Source of the DNA: an uncultured Hungatella sp.
Lineage (GTDB): Bacteria; Bacillota; Clostridia; Lachnospirales; Lachnospiraceae
Assembly (NCBI GenBank): GCA_910588505.1
Contig: CAJUPQ010000005.1
Location: forward strand, 9,394-73,393
DNA length: 64,000 nt
Direction of reading: 5' to 3'
The translations under genes and the position numbers were made by a program. Positions 11,177 to 20,452 of this stretch are shown here, one piece after another (the stretch's first letter is position 1; each line of letters begins with the position of its first letter). The notes below the pieces were generated by a model that saw nothing but the letters and a program-made list of their open reading frames with translations, did not search any database and was not told the DNA's origin.

Positions 11177-12264
11177 CGATGATGGAAGAGAAGAGAGATA
11201 TAAAATCCCTGTCTTTGGAAGAACTGGAGGAAGAGCTGACCGGGAAGGGGCTTAAGGCCTTTCGGGCCAGGCAGGTCTTTCAGTGGATCCACGAAAAGAC
11301 GGCGGATTCTTTTGAGGACATGACCAACCTGTCAAGGGATCTGCGGCAGCAGCTTTCTAAGGAGTATGACCTGGTGACTCTGACCACAGAGGATGTGAGG
11401 ATTTCGAAGATAGACGGTACCAGGAAATACCTGTTTGGTCTGGATGACGGCCATGTGATCGAGAGCGTGTGGATGAAATATAAACACGGCAATTCCGTGT
11501 GCGTATCCTCCCAGGTGGGATGCCGTATGGGGTGCCGTTTCTGCGCATCCACCCTGGACGGACTGGTGCGCAGTCTGCGGCCTTCGGAGATGGCGGACCA
11601 GATCTACCAAATCCAGAAGGACACCGGGGAGCGGGTGAGCCATGTGGTGGTTATGGGCTCCGGGGAGCCTCTGGACAACTACGACAATCTTGTAAAGTTT
11701 ATCAGGCTGATCTGTCACGAGAAGGGCCAAAACATCAGCCAGAGAAATATCACGGTGTCCACCTGCGGCATTGTGCCGGGCATTGAACGGCTTACCGGGG
11801 AGGGGCTCCCCGTCACCCTGGCCCTGTCCCTTCACGCCCCAAATGACCAGGTAAGGAGAGAGCTGATGCCTGTGGCCAACCGGTACGGCCTTTCGGAGGT
11901 CCTTTTGGCCTGCCGCGGTTATTTTCTGAAGACCGGCAGGCGTCTGACCTTTGAGTACAGCCTGGTAAAGGGAGTCAATGATGATCTTAGTCATGCCAGA
12001 GCCCTGGCAAAGCTTTTGAAGGACCAGCAGGGCCATGTGAACCTGATTCCTGTAAACCCCATTAAGGAGCGGGACTATGTCCAGTCCGGCAGCAAGGCTG
12101 TGGAGGAGTTTAAGCATTGTCTGGAAAAAAGCGGGATCAACGTTACGGTCAGGAGAGAGATGGGGCGGGACATCAGCGGGGCCTGCGGGCAGCTGCGGAG
12201 AAGGTTTATGGAAGCCGCGACAAAAGGGAGGATTGATGAAAATGAGAGCCTATGGGATGACTGA
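11173..12264 (+). CDS. rlmN: Dual-specificity 23S rRNA/tRNA m2A methyltransferase (RlmN)
   Basis: Radical-SAM enzyme methylating A2503 of 23S rRNA and A37 of some tRNAs. It has 363 aa with the 4Fe-4S motif CRMGCRFC (Cx3Cx2C) near residue 117. The family's conserved GSGEPLDNYDN and the downstream ALSLHAP segments are present. The GTG start at 11173 overlaps the rsmB stop. ATG 11179 is an in-frame alternative. Confidence 0.95.
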   Translation: MTMMEEKRDIKSLSLEELEEELTGKGLKAFRARQVFQWIHEKTADSFEDMTNLSRDLRQQLSKEYDLVTLTTEDVRISKIDGTRKYLFGLDDGHVIESVWMKYKHGNSVCVSSQVGCRMGCRFCASTLDGLVRSLRPSEMADQIYQIQKDTGERVSHVVVMGSGEPLDNYDNLVKFIRLICHEKGQNISQRNITVSTCGIVPGIERLTGEGLPVTLALSLHAPNDQVRRELMPVANRYGLSEVLLACRGYFLKTGRRLTFEYSLVKGVNDDLSHARALAKLLKDQQGHVNLIPVNPIKERDYVQSGSKAVEEFKHCLEKSGINVTVRREMGRDISGACGQLRRRFMEAATKGRIDENESLWDD

Positions 12265-12988
12265 TGTGGGGATGGTCAGGGACCGCAATCAGGACTATAT
12301 TTACTGTTCATCAGATCCTGTGGGGGGCTTGGACAATCTGTTTCTGGTGGCCGACGGAATGGGAGGCCACAGGGCTGGGGATTACGCGTCCCGCTTTCTG
12401 GTGGAAGGTCTGGCCGCCTACGCGGGCCGGCGCGAGGACGGCACGGCGGTCCAGGTGATACAGGAGGGGCTCCGCCAGATTAACGGCAAACTCTATGAGG
12501 CCTCCCTGAAAAACAGCACCCTCCACGGCATGGGAACTACCCTTGTGGCTGCGTCTGTTGAGGGGAATACCCTGTACGCGGCCAATGTAGGGGACAGCAG
12601 GCTCTATCTGTTCAGGGATAAACGTCTGTTCCAGATTACCAGGGACCACTCCTATGTGGAGGAGCTGGTGGCACTGGGGCAGATGGAGAGAAACAGCAGG
12701 GATTATCAGCGCAAGAAAAACATTATCACCAGAGCCATTGGGGTGGCAGAACATGTGGAGGCGGATTTTTTTGAGGAGGAGCTTCTCCCTGAGGATCTGA
12801 TCCTCATGTGTTCTGACGGGCTTTGCAATATGCTTGAGGATGAGGAGACGGCGGCCGTTCTGGGACAGAGAGGTTCTCTGAAACAGAAGACAGAGCGGCT
12901 GATCAGTCAGGCCAATGACCGGGGAGGTTACGACAATATTGCGGTGATCGTCATAGACCCGCAGATAGGCGAGGTGGGTTCATGCTGA
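12236..12988 (+). CDS. prpC: PP2C-family Ser/Thr phosphatase (Stp/PrpC)
   Basis: Metal-dependent phosphatase that reverses phosphorylation by the adjacent PrkC kinase. Family motifs include RDRNQD, ADGMGGH (metal Asp), NVGDSRLY and a C-terminal DNIAVIV. The longer open frame upstream lies inside rlmN. ATG 12236 or 12242, just after GGGAGG (12225-12230), is the likely start. It overlaps both neighbours by a few bases, so rlmN-prpC-prkC appears translationally coupled. Confidence 0.93.
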   Translation: MKMRAYGMTDVGMVRDRNQDYIYCSSDPVGGLDNLFLVADGMGGHRAGDYASRFLVEGLAAYAGRREDGTAVQVIQEGLRQINGKLYEASLKNSTLHGMGTTLVAASVEGNTLYAANVGDSRLYLFRDKRLFQITRDHSYVEELVALGQMERNSRDYQRKKNIITRAIGVAEHVEADFFEEELLPEDLILMCSDGLCNMLEDEETAAVLGQRGSLKQKTERLISQANDRGGYDNIAVIVIDPQIGEVGSC

Positions 12989-15429
12989 GAACAGGGATTT
13001 ATTTACAGGGTCGGTATGAAATATTAGGGCTGATCGGTTCAGGCGGAATGTCGGATGTGTACAGGGCAAAGTGCCATAAGCTCAACCGCCTGGTGGCGAT
13101 CAAGGTGTTAAAAGAGGAGTTCAGCAATGAGGACGGGTTTGTGGACAAGTTTCAGATGGAGGCCCAGGCAGCGGCCAGGCTGTCCCACCCAAACATTGTC
13201 AATGTGTACGACGTTGTGGATGAGGGAAGCATCCACTATATTGTCATGGAGCTGATCGAAGGGATCACCTTAAAAAGCTACATTGGAAAAAAAGGATTTC
13301 TGGACGTGAAGGAGGCCGTGGGGATCGCCATTCAGGTGGCTCAAGGCATCGGAGCCGCTCACGAACAGAATATTGTACATAGAGATATCAAGCCCCAGAA
13401 CATGCTTATTTCCAAGGACGGAAAGGTGAAGGTGGCGGATTTCGGTATTGCCAGGGCAGCGTCCACCCAGACCATGACCTCAGAGGCCATGGGGTCTGTA
13501 CACTACATGGCGCCGGAACAGGCCAGAGGCGGGTACAGCGACACCCGCAGCGATATCTATTCCCTGGGTATCACCATCTTTGAGATGGTCACGGGACGGC
13601 TTCCCTTTGAGGGGGAGAGCACAGTGGCGGTTGCCCTGGCTCAGCTCCAGGAGCCCATCTCCAGGCCGACCTATTTTAACCCGGAGATACCGGTGAGCCT
13701 GGAGGGCGTCATCTTAAAGTGTACGGAGAAAAAGCCGGAGTACCGCTACAGCCAGATCTCGGAGGTGATCGCGGACCTTCGGCGGGTTTTGGTGTACCCG
13801 GACGAGGATTTTGTCCAGCTGGCCCCGGAGGTGGATATGGAAGCCGGGACTGTGATCCTGCGCAAGGAGGAGCTGGAGGAGATCAAGCGCGGGGCGGATA
13901 GTTTAAGGGACTGGGAGGATGATCGGTCTGGGGAACCCAGGGCAGGCGCGGGGAACTGGGAGGAGCCTGTTTTGGATGAGAACGGCCAGGACTGGGAGGA
14001 TGACCGGGACTGGAACGGCCAGGACCTGCGCCAGGCCGGAGGGTACCGGGACCGGGAGTACCGGAGAGACCGGGAGGCGGCAGAGGAGCGGCCGGGTGTG
14101 AGAAACTGGGACCGTGAGCCCGGGGAGGAGCGACCCGGCGCCAGAAACTGGGACCGTGAGCCTGGGGAGGAGCGGTCAGGCGCCAGAAACTGGGACCGTG
14201 AGCCTGGGGAGGAACGATCGGCTGTCAGGGACTGGGAGTGGGAGGAGGATGAGGACTGGCCCCAGGACCACCACAGAAATCAGGCAAGAGCCCAGGGACG
14301 GGGGCAGAACCAGGGGAGAAGATCTTCCGGCGGGGACCATGTGTCCGGCGGTTTTGAGAAACTTCTGGCTGCTCTGGGCGTACTGGCTGCTGTCATCATT
14401 GTCATTATCCTGGTGGTGGTGTTTGCCAGGCTGGGAGGTCTGTTTAAATTCGGTTCCGGAGGGACGGAGACAGAGATCCAGACCGAGACTGTGGCTCCCA
14501 CGGAATCCCTCAATGACATGGAGGTTCCGGCTCCGGATGTTTTAGGGCTGCCGGTGGATCTGGCCGAGGCCAAGTTAAAGGAGAGCACGCTGATCTTAAA
14601 GGTCAGCGGGTATGAGGATTCCGATACTGTGGACAAGGGCTGCGTCATCTCCCAGCAGGTTCCGGAGGGGACGATTGTGAAGAAATATACAGCGGTGAAC
14701 GTGGTGGTGAGCAATGGCAGCGACCTGGTAAAGGTGTCGGAGATGTCTCTGGACGGCATGACCGGGGAGGCGGCAAGGCTTCTTCTGGAGCAGAACAAGC
14801 TGGTGGTTCAGGAGAAACCGGAGTATCACGACACGGTGGCCGAGGGATCGGTGATCCGGGTTGAGCCCCACCAGGCAAGGCCGGGGGAGACGGTGACTTT
14901 GTACATCAGCGCCGGGCCGGCCTCCGCCATGAGGATTGTGCCTGCCATTGACGGGCTGTTTGAGGAGGACGCCGTGGGGACTCTGGCGGCTGCCGGGCTG
15001 GAACCTGGAGATGTGTCCGAGGAGTACAGCGACACTTTGGAGATTGGGTATGTGATCCGCCAGGGCATCGCGCCGGAGACTCAGGTAAAGGAGGGTACAG
15101 CCGTTCCCTATACGGTGAGCCTGGGGCCGGAGGAGAGGCGGTATGTGACCTCCATCAACGAGCACTATAACCTGGGGGGAAGCATCGGCCCCGGGGCTGT
15201 GGCCGCGGATGTGCGGGTCATGATCCGGCTGAAACAGGTGGTTAACGGTCAGGTGGTATACCAGACGCTTATGGACACCATGGTCTACAACGGAACCGAG
15301 GATGTCCCCATCAGTTTTTCGGAGATCGAGGGGGAACCGGGCGTAAGCAGCGGCGAGGTGGAGGTAGTCAACGCGGACACGGATCAGGTGCTGGCTATTT
15401 ATCCGGTGACGTTTACCCAGACCCATTAA
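12982..15429 (+). CDS. prkC: PASTA-domain Ser/Thr protein kinase (PrkC/Stk)
   Basis: Membrane Hanks-type kinase sensing muropeptides and controlling cell-wall and growth functions. The cytosolic kinase domain (about 1-270) has GSGGMSDV, the catalytic Lys at 41, HRDIKPQN near 133 and DFGIARA. A long acidic/basic linker (about 300-450) contains three tandem 14-residue units encoded by a 42-bp repeat. One TM segment lies at about 460-482, followed by three extracellular PASTA-like domains (about 510-575, 580-645, 645-715) and a C-terminal beta-rich tail. The linker repeat is unusual and probably length-variable. Confidence 0.95.
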   Translation: MLRTGIYLQGRYEILGLIGSGGMSDVYRAKCHKLNRLVAIKVLKEEFSNEDGFVDKFQMEAQAAARLSHPNIVNVYDVVDEGSIHYIVMELIEGITLKSYIGKKGFLDVKEAVGIAIQVAQGIGAAHEQNIVHRDIKPQNMLISKDGKVKVADFGIARAASTQTMTSEAMGSVHYMAPEQARGGYSDTRSDIYSLGITIFEMVTGRLPFEGESTVAVALAQLQEPISRPTYFNPEIPVSLEGVILKCTEKKPEYRYSQISEVIADLRRVLVYPDEDFVQLAPEVDMEAGTVILRKEELEEIKRGADSLRDWEDDRSGEPRAGAGNWEEPVLDENGQDWEDDRDWNGQDLRQAGGYRDREYRRDREAAEERPGVRNWDREPGEERPGARNWDREPGEERSGARNWDREPGEERSAVRDWEWEEDEDWPQDHHRNQARAQGRGQNQGRRSSGGDHVSGGFEKLLAALGVLAAVIIVIILVVVFARLGGLFKFGSGGTETEIQTETVAPTESLNDMEVPAPDVLGLPVDLAEAKLKESTLILKVSGYEDSDTVDKGCVISQQVPEGTIVKKYTAVNVVVSNGSDLVKVSEMSLDGMTGEAARLLLEQNKLVVQEKPEYHDTVAEGSVIRVEPHQARPGETVTLYISAGPASAMRIVPAIDGLFEEDAVGTLAAAGLEPGDVSEEYSDTLEIGYVIRQGIAPETQVKEGTAVPYTVSLGPEERRYVTSINEHYNLGGSIGPGAVAADVRVMIRLKQVVNGQVVYQTLMDTMVYNGTEDVPISFSEIEGEPGVSSGEVEVVNADTDQVLAIYPVTFTQTH
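14101..14226 (+). repeat. Three tandem 42-bp units in the prkC linker
   Basis: Units start at 14101, 14143 and 14185, each opening AGAAACTGGGACCGTGAGCC with a few substitutions. They encode NWDREPGEER plus four variable residues. The period is a multiple of three, so copy-number change keeps the kinase in frame. A partly similar copy precedes them near 14085. Confidence 0.85.
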
Positions 15430-15462
15430 GAGTATTTTGACACGGCAAAAAGAGGGGGTTAC

Positions 15463-16341
15463 GTGACAGGAAAGATCATAAAAGGAATTGCGGGCTTTTA
15501 CTATGTGTACGGCAGCGACGGCGTGATCTATGAATGCAAGGCAAAGGGTATCTTTCGCAACCGGAATATTAAGCCTTTGGTGGGGGATAATGTGATAGTT
15601 ACCGTTCTGGGGCAGGATTCGGGGGAGGGCAGTATTGATGAGATCCTGCCCCGGACAGGGGAGCTGATCCGTCCGGCAGTGGCCAATATAGACCAGGCGC
15701 TGGTGGTGTTTGCCATGGCAGACCCACAGCCTAATTTAAACCTGTTAGACCGGTATCTGGTGCTGATGGAAAAGAGCCATATCCCCGCTGCCATTCTGTT
15801 TAACAAGACGGATCTGGCGGGGGAGGAGGAAAGGAGCCGATACCGAAGGATCTATGAGGCGGCCGGGTATCCGGTGCTGTTTGCGGCGGCGCGGGAGGGA
15901 GGGGGCCTTGGGGAGATTAGGGCTTACCTGGAGGGCAGGACTACGGCCCTTGCCGGGCCGTCGGGGGTGGGCAAGTCATCCCTGACCAATCTTCTCATGC
16001 CTGACGCCAACATGGAGACCGGAACAGTCAGCGAGAAGATCCGGAGAGGAAGGCACACCACCAGGCACTCGGAGCTGTTTTGCTTAAAGCCCGGCACGTA
16101 TCTGATGGATACGCCGGGGTTCAGCTCTGTGTTCGTGTTTGACATGGAGCCAGAGGAGCTGAAAACGTATTTTCCGGAGTTTAGGCCCTATGAGGATTCC
16201 TGCAAATTTTTGGGGTGCGTCCACATGGGGGAACAGGTCTGCGGGGTGAAGGAGGCGGCAAAGGCAGGCCACATCAGCAGGAGCCGCTACAAGAACTACA
16301 GGCTGTTTTATGAGGAGCTTAAGGAAAAAAGGAGATATTGA
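15463..16341 (+). CDS. rsgA: Ribosome small-subunit GTPase RsgA
   Basis: Circularly permuted GTPase that checks late 30S maturation. The 292 residues run OB-fold, then the permuted G-domain (G4 NKTDL before G1 GPSGVGKSSL, then G3 DTPG), then a C-terminal zinc knuckle (Cys and His residues near 247-260). The GTG start at 15463 follows AGAGGGGG. It lies one base before rpe. Confidence 0.95.
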   Translation: MTGKIIKGIAGFYYVYGSDGVIYECKAKGIFRNRNIKPLVGDNVIVTVLGQDSGEGSIDEILPRTGELIRPAVANIDQALVVFAMADPQPNLNLLDRYLVLMEKSHIPAAILFNKTDLAGEEERSRYRRIYEAAGYPVLFAAAREGGGLGEIRAYLEGRTTALAGPSGVGKSSLTNLLMPDANMETGTVSEKIRRGRHTTRHSELFCLKPGTYLMDTPGFSSVFVFDMEPEELKTYFPEFRPYEDSCKFLGCVHMGEQVCGVKEAAKAGHISRSRYKNYRLFYEELKEKRRY

Positions 16342-16342
16342 T

Positions 16343-17014
16343 ATGATCGTACTTGCGCCCTCCCTTCTGGGAGCGGATTTTAAACATTTGGAGCAGGACA
16401 TAAAGGCTGTGGAGCAGGCCGGGGCAATGTATCTCCACCTGGATGTGATGGACGGGGCCTTTGTGCCCAGCATTTCCTTTGGGATGCCGGTCATAAAGGC
16501 GCTGAGAAGCTGCACGGACATGGTGTTTGACGTACACATGATGGTGGAGGAGCCTGCCAGATACGTGGACGCTGTGAGAGCCTGCGGGGCGGATCTGATC
16601 TGCGTCCACGCCGAGGCGTGCAAACACCTGGACTCCACGCTGCGGCAGATACGCGCTGCCGGAGCAAAGGCGGGGGTGGCCTTAAACCCGGCCACGCCTC
16701 TGTCGGCAGTGGAGCTTGTGCTGCCAATGGTGGACATGGTGTTGGTGATGTCCGTGAACCCGGGATTCGGGGGACAGCAGTTTATCCCCTACACGGTTGA
16801 CAAGGTGAAGGCTCTTCGGCAGAAGCTGGACGAGCTGGGGCTTAACACGGATATCCAGGTGGACGGCGGCGTGACACTGACCAATGCAGAGCAGCTTTTG
16901 GAGGCAGGGGCCAATGTGATCGTGGCCGGCACATCGGTATTTAAAGGGGATGCGGGGGAGAATGTCAGGAAGTTTCTGGATGTTTTCGACCGGTATGAGA
17001 GAGGACTGGAATGA
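16343..17014 (+). CDS. rpe: Ribulose-phosphate 3-epimerase
   Basis: Interconverts ribulose-5-P and xylulose-5-P in the pentose phosphate pathway. It is a TIM barrel of 223 aa with HLDVMDGAFVP, MSVNPGFGGQ and QVDGGV motifs (metal and catalytic residues). ATG 16343 is preceded by AAAAAAGGAG. The upstream open frame overlaps rsgA and is not needed. The stop overlaps the thiN start (ATGA). Confidence 0.96.
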   Translation: MIVLAPSLLGADFKHLEQDIKAVEQAGAMYLHLDVMDGAFVPSISFGMPVIKALRSCTDMVFDVHMMVEEPARYVDAVRACGADLICVHAEACKHLDSTLRQIRAAGAKAGVALNPATPLSAVELVLPMVDMVLVMSVNPGFGGQQFIPYTVDKVKALRQKLDELGLNTDIQVDGGVTLTNAEQLLEAGANVIVAGTSVFKGDAGENVRKFLDVFDRYERGLE

Positions 17015-17673
17015 AGAGCGGGCTTATTATTACCGGTGGAAAGATCGATCTGGCCTTTGCCCGGGATTTTTTGAGGGAGAAAGGGGCTTTGGCGGACTGT
17101 GTAGTGTCCGTGGACGGCGGGCTGGAGGTGACAAAGGCCCTTGGCCTTGTGCCGGACGCCATTGTGGGGGATTTTGACTCGGTACACCAGGAGATCCTTG
17201 AGGAGTACCGAAAGAACCCGGAGATCCTGTGGGATGTCCACAGGCCGGAGAAGGATGAGACGGACACGGAGCTGGCCATCAACACGGCCATAAAGCTGGG
17301 CTGCGCCCGGCTTATGATCCTGGGGGCTACAGGGGGACGGCTGGACCATGAACTGTCCAACATCCACCTGTTAAAGCTGTGCCTGGACCTGGGGGTAGAG
17401 GCGTTTCTCTACGATGCCTGGAACAAGGTGTATCTTCTGGATGGGGGAAAGCGCTTTGTAAGAGGGGAGACGTACGGAACGTACGTCTCCTTTATTCCTC
17501 TGACCGAGCGGGTGAGAGGGATCACTCTGAGAGGGTTTAAGTATCCGCTGACCGGTAAGGATCTTACTGTGGGCGTGGAGGCGGGGCTGTGCGTCAGCAA
17601 TGAGGTGAAGGAGGAGGAGGCTTTTATAAGCTTTGAGAGCGGGATCTTGATTTGTGTGGAGTCCAGGGATTGA
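17011..17673 (+). CDS. thiN: Thiamine diphosphokinase
   Basis: Makes thiamine pyrophosphate from thiamine and ATP. The 220 residues have family motifs GDFDSV near 53, DETDTELA near 76 and GATGGRLDH near 109. It is the last gene of the compact run and starts four bases inside rpe. The rsgA-rpe-thiN order is common in Firmicutes. Confidence 0.94.
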   Translation: MKSGLIITGGKIDLAFARDFLREKGALADCVVSVDGGLEVTKALGLVPDAIVGDFDSVHQEILEEYRKNPEILWDVHRPEKDETDTELAINTAIKLGCARLMILGATGGRLDHELSNIHLLKLCLDLGVEAFLYDAWNKVYLLDGGKRFVRGETYGTYVSFIPLTERVRGITLRGFKYPLTGKDLTVGVEAGLCVSNEVKEEEAFISFESGILICVESRD

Positions 17674-17687
17674 AAGGGGTAGAAGCT

Positions 17688-18064
17688 ATGTTGTATATTT
17701 ACGATAAGTTTACAGGATTACCTGGAGATAAGAAGTATATTGAAGATGTTGAGACCTGGTTTTCTGCGCCAAAGAATAGAACCTTAGATGTTGATGGTAT
17801 TTTAAGAGATGCTGAGAAAGGCAGTTATTGCGATACGGAGTATTTTTATGATCGATTTGGAGGCAGACTTTATTGGTCCTTTTTATCTTCAGGCAGTAAA
17901 GGCGCGCTCATTGTCGCAAACAATCCGGACTGATTTATGTTGATTCGATATATAGAGTGATCAGTATTCCGGCATATGAAGTGCAGCACAAATTATATTA
18001 TAATGACGAGGAGTTCAATAATATAGCGGAATTAAGTAAGTGGAGGAAATATGGTCATAAATGA
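17688..18064 (+). pseudogene. Frameshifted small gene, uncharacterised family
   Basis: ATG 17688 follows AAAGGGG and opens MLYIYDKFTG. The frame stops at 17931-17933 after ANNPD. The next frame continues without a stop as GLIYVDSIYRVISIPAYE and ends at 18062-18064, overlapping the next start as ATGA. One missing base near 17925-17928 (CCGGAC) would rejoin a protein of about 125 aa. The coupling of the second half to the next gene supports a single original gene. It may belong to the DUF4869-type small proteins of Lachnospiraceae, but that is from memory and weak. A sequencing error is the alternative to a true mutation. Confidence 0.6.
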
Positions 18065-18423
18065 AGATACAAAGTTTAGATTACGAAGTTGAGTGCAATG
18101 AGGATAAGGGATTATATTTATTAGAGTCTGACTCCGCAGCGGGAAAGACCAGACTTTACCATATATTAGATGAGATGAGGCGGCGCGGTGAACCGGTAGC
18201 GGCGTATTCTTATTTTGACTATGAGAAAGAAGTACCATTATCAAAAATTTCAGAGGATAGCGTTATTGTTTTAATAGACAGATATGATATGTTCCCTGGG
18301 AAGTTAAATGATCTGATAGAGTCGTTTAGGCATAAGGCGCTGGTTTTAGTAGATAATAAACGAAGTGGTTCTGGCATCATGAATAATGCGGATGGAGATG
18401 CTGAAATAACTATGTTCAAATGA
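18061..18423 (+). CDS. Small P-loop-like protein, partner of upstream gene
   Basis: A 120-aa soluble protein of unknown function. It has a phosphate-loop-like segment SDSAAGKTRL near residue 22-31 and a Walker B-like hydrophobic run ending in Asp (VIVLIDRYDM) near 70-80, so nucleotide binding is possible. The glycine spacing of the loop is not canonical. The start overlaps the stop of the frameshifted gene, suggesting a two-gene unit. The lower GC compared with thiN suggests an accessory insertion. Confidence 0.55.
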   Translation: MKIQSLDYEVECNEDKGLYLLESDSAAGKTRLYHILDEMRRRGEPVAAYSYFDYEKEVPLSKISEDSVIVLIDRYDMFPGKLNDLIESFRHKALVLVDNKRSGSGIMNNADGDAEITMFK

Positions 18424-18500
18424 TGAGAGACTATTATGTGTTTAGTTCCGGAATGGGACAGCAGGCAAACTGGACTGGTTAAAAATATAAAAAGTGGCTA

Positions 18501-18529
18501 TTTCTATCACTCCACCTCTGTGCTATGAT
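18501..18529 (+). promoter_or_regulatory. Possible extended -10 promoter for ECF gene
   Basis: TGCTATGAT at 18521-18529 matches an extended -10 (TGnTATnnT). The -35 region (TTTCTA) is poor. It lies about 40 bp upstream of the ECF S-component start. I saw no recognisable riboswitch in the short leader. Confidence 0.35.
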
Positions 18530-18567
18530 AATGGAAATTTTACGAGGAACATAAAGGAGTGAAGGTT

Positions 18568-19218
18568 ATGAACAGTAAAGAGAATGGCACAAAGACATTG
18601 AGGGCAGCGTCCACAGCGGGAGTGACAGGAGACCGCGGATCCGAGCGGGTGCATAAAATGGTCCTTACAGGGCTGATGGCCGCGCTGAGTTATGTAGCGT
18701 TTACGTATCTGAAGATCCCCATTCCCACATTTGGCGGGGATATGGTGGCTCTTCACATCGGCAACGCGTTCTGTGTTCTGGCGGCGCTTCTTCTGGGAGG
18801 ATTTTACGGCGGCCTGGCCGGTTCCCTGGGGATGACCATCGCGGATCTCATTGACCCGGCCTATGTGACCAGCGCGCCAAAGACCTTTGTGTTGAAATTG
18901 TGCATCGGCCTGATCGCTGGATTTGTGGCTCACAGGATCGCCCACATTACAGACAACCATGACAGCAAATATGTGTTTAAATGGACCCTGATTTCCTCCA
19001 TTGCCGGGTTGGGATTTAACGTGGTCATGGATCCTATTGCCGGGTTCTTTTATAAGAACTATGTGTTGGGGGTGGAGTCCTCGGCGGCAAAGATCATGTC
19101 CACCTGGGCGGCGGGAGTTACGTTTATCAACGCCGTGGCAGGGACCGTGGTGGTGGTGGCGGTGTATATGGCGGTGAGGCCGGTGCTTAAAAAGGCGGGG
19201 TTGTTTTTCAGGCTCTGA
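18568..19218 (+). CDS. ECF transporter S component
   Basis: Substrate-binding membrane subunit of an energy-coupling-factor vitamin transporter, about 216 aa with five or six hydrophobic segments after a 25-residue hydrophilic N-terminus. The GGLAGSLGMTIADLIDPAY stretch resembles the RibU/HmpT-type S components. The vitamin cannot be assigned: no diagnostic riboswitch or biosynthetic neighbour is present, and no EcfA/EcfT genes are in the window, so it probably uses a shared ECF module. ATG 18568 has AAAGGAG 8 nt upstream. GTG 18559 is less likely. Confidence 0.8.
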   Translation: MNSKENGTKTLRAASTAGVTGDRGSERVHKMVLTGLMAALSYVAFTYLKIPIPTFGGDMVALHIGNAFCVLAALLLGGFYGGLAGSLGMTIADLIDPAYVTSAPKTFVLKLCIGLIAGFVAHRIAHITDNHDSKYVFKWTLISSIAGLGFNVVMDPIAGFFYKNYVLGVESSAAKIMSTWAAGVTFINAVAGTVVVVAVYMAVRPVLKKAGLFFRL

Positions 19219-19273
19219 GGATTGAGGATGTTTCAGATTCTCAGGGAGGGGAGCTGAATTGGTGTATAATTGA

Positions 19274-19310
19274 GTGAGCAAAGGGGCGGATTTGGTCGGG
19301 ATTTGCTCAC
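19274..19310 (+). terminator. Hairpin after ECF gene
   Basis: A perfect 9-bp stem, GTGAGCAAA (19274-19282) with TTTGCTCAC (19302-19310), is followed by TTTA only. The position fits a terminator of the ECF gene, but the U-tract is weak. Confidence 0.45.
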
Positions 19311-19924
19311 TTTAGGTGGTTCCGGTAGGGTTGCGGTTTCGACTCCACAGTGGTAAGATATCTGTTTTATCAGTCGCAAGGTTTATGCGTTATATTTATT
19401 GGAGCAGATCTTGCCTGTCATGTTTGGGGGCAGCCCAAAAGTACGTTGTCCGAGTCTGCAAATGCTGTAATCATGATCTTTTTATATGGTCAAAATACGG
19501 CGGCCAACATGATCACTGATCAGTGCCAAATTTTAATCATACAAGTAAAAATCCCGGAAAATGCGGTCTTTCTATAGTTTTCAGTATGATAAAGCAAGTT
19601 GCGGAGTATCAGTGGGTGTATACGAACATAAAAATCCCAAATACCCTGATCTACGGAAGAACGGAATCTTGATATTGCTTTCCATTACAAGGAGACAGAT
19701 CCTTCCCTTCTCTGACTGGCATCACGACAACCTCGGCCCTTTACTCACTCAACAATACACCAAAAAGCCCATGAACAGTAAAATCGGAAGCAAGCAAGAG
19801 CTTCCTTTTTTTATGGGAACCCCTGGAAAAAATCCTGGTTCTAGTGTATGATAGGGGAAGAGGATTAAACAGGCGGTGGCTGTGATCAGGGGATCGCACC
19901 CAAAGCCGGAGGGGAGGTGCGGCA
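19311..19924. other. Gene-poor stretch, nothing recognised
   Basis: About 600 bp with only short open frames (for example 19350-19577 and 19561-19851) that show no recognisable motif, no convincing ribosome site and unremarkable composition. I see no RNA gene. The only structured element is the intrinsic terminator near 19786. Confidence 0.5.
19786..19812 (+). terminator. Intrinsic terminator
   Basis: The stem GGAAGC (19786-19791) pairs with GCTTCC (19800-19805) across an 8-nt loop, followed by seven T. Confidence 0.65.
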
Positions 19925-20278
19925 GTGACGTGTAAGGAGGCGGAGAGCCTGGTGATGCCCTATATCCGCCATGAGTTGGATGTGGGGCAGATGGAGGAAT
20001 TTTTGGAGCATATTGACGGCTGCGCCAACTGCAGGGAGGAGCTGGAGATCTACTATACGGTGGAGGTGGGCATCCGGCAGCTGGACTCGGATACAGACAC
20101 GGACCGCTATAACATCAAAGGCGATATGGAGGCGGATATCATCTCCTCAAAGCAGGAGATCTACAAGGCGCGGCTGATCACCATACTCCACTACGCGGCG
20201 GATACGCTGATGGTCATGAGTTTGGTGGTGATGCTGATTCTGCAGGCCAGGATCTGGTGGCAGACAGGGATCTTTTAA
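19925..20278 (+). CDS. Zinc-finger (zf-HC2) anti-sigma-like membrane protein
   Basis: A 117-aa protein with an N-terminal zinc-finger anti-sigma motif: Cys near residue 3 and HIDGCANC (Hx3Cx2C) near 30-37. One C-terminal TM helix spans about 92-112. Anti-sigma factors of this type bind a cytosolic ECF sigma factor, but no sigma gene is adjacent, so the partner is unknown. The GTG start follows GGAGGTG. It lies 174 bp upstream of polA with no obvious terminator between. Confidence 0.7.
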   Translation: MTCKEAESLVMPYIRHELDVGQMEEFLEHIDGCANCREELEIYYTVEVGIRQLDSDTDTDRYNIKGDMEADIISSKQEIYKARLITILHYAADTLMVMSLVVMLILQARIWWQTGIF

Positions 20279-20452
20279 AGCCGGGCATAAGGATGTTGGG
20301 GAAGAACCGTGACAGACCTGTGGATGTTTGAAGATAGAAAAATCGTGAAATGAAAGATGATGATTATGAAGATGATGACGGATTGCGGTGGATCTTGGAA
20401 AATAGAAACACTGTGAAATGGAAGATGGCAGAATGAAAAACAGGAGCGGATT

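Noticed and set aside
18430..18567. Riboswitch upstream of the ECF S component
   Set aside because: The leader is short and I could not match it to TPP, FMN, cobalamin, THF or preQ1 aptamer cores.
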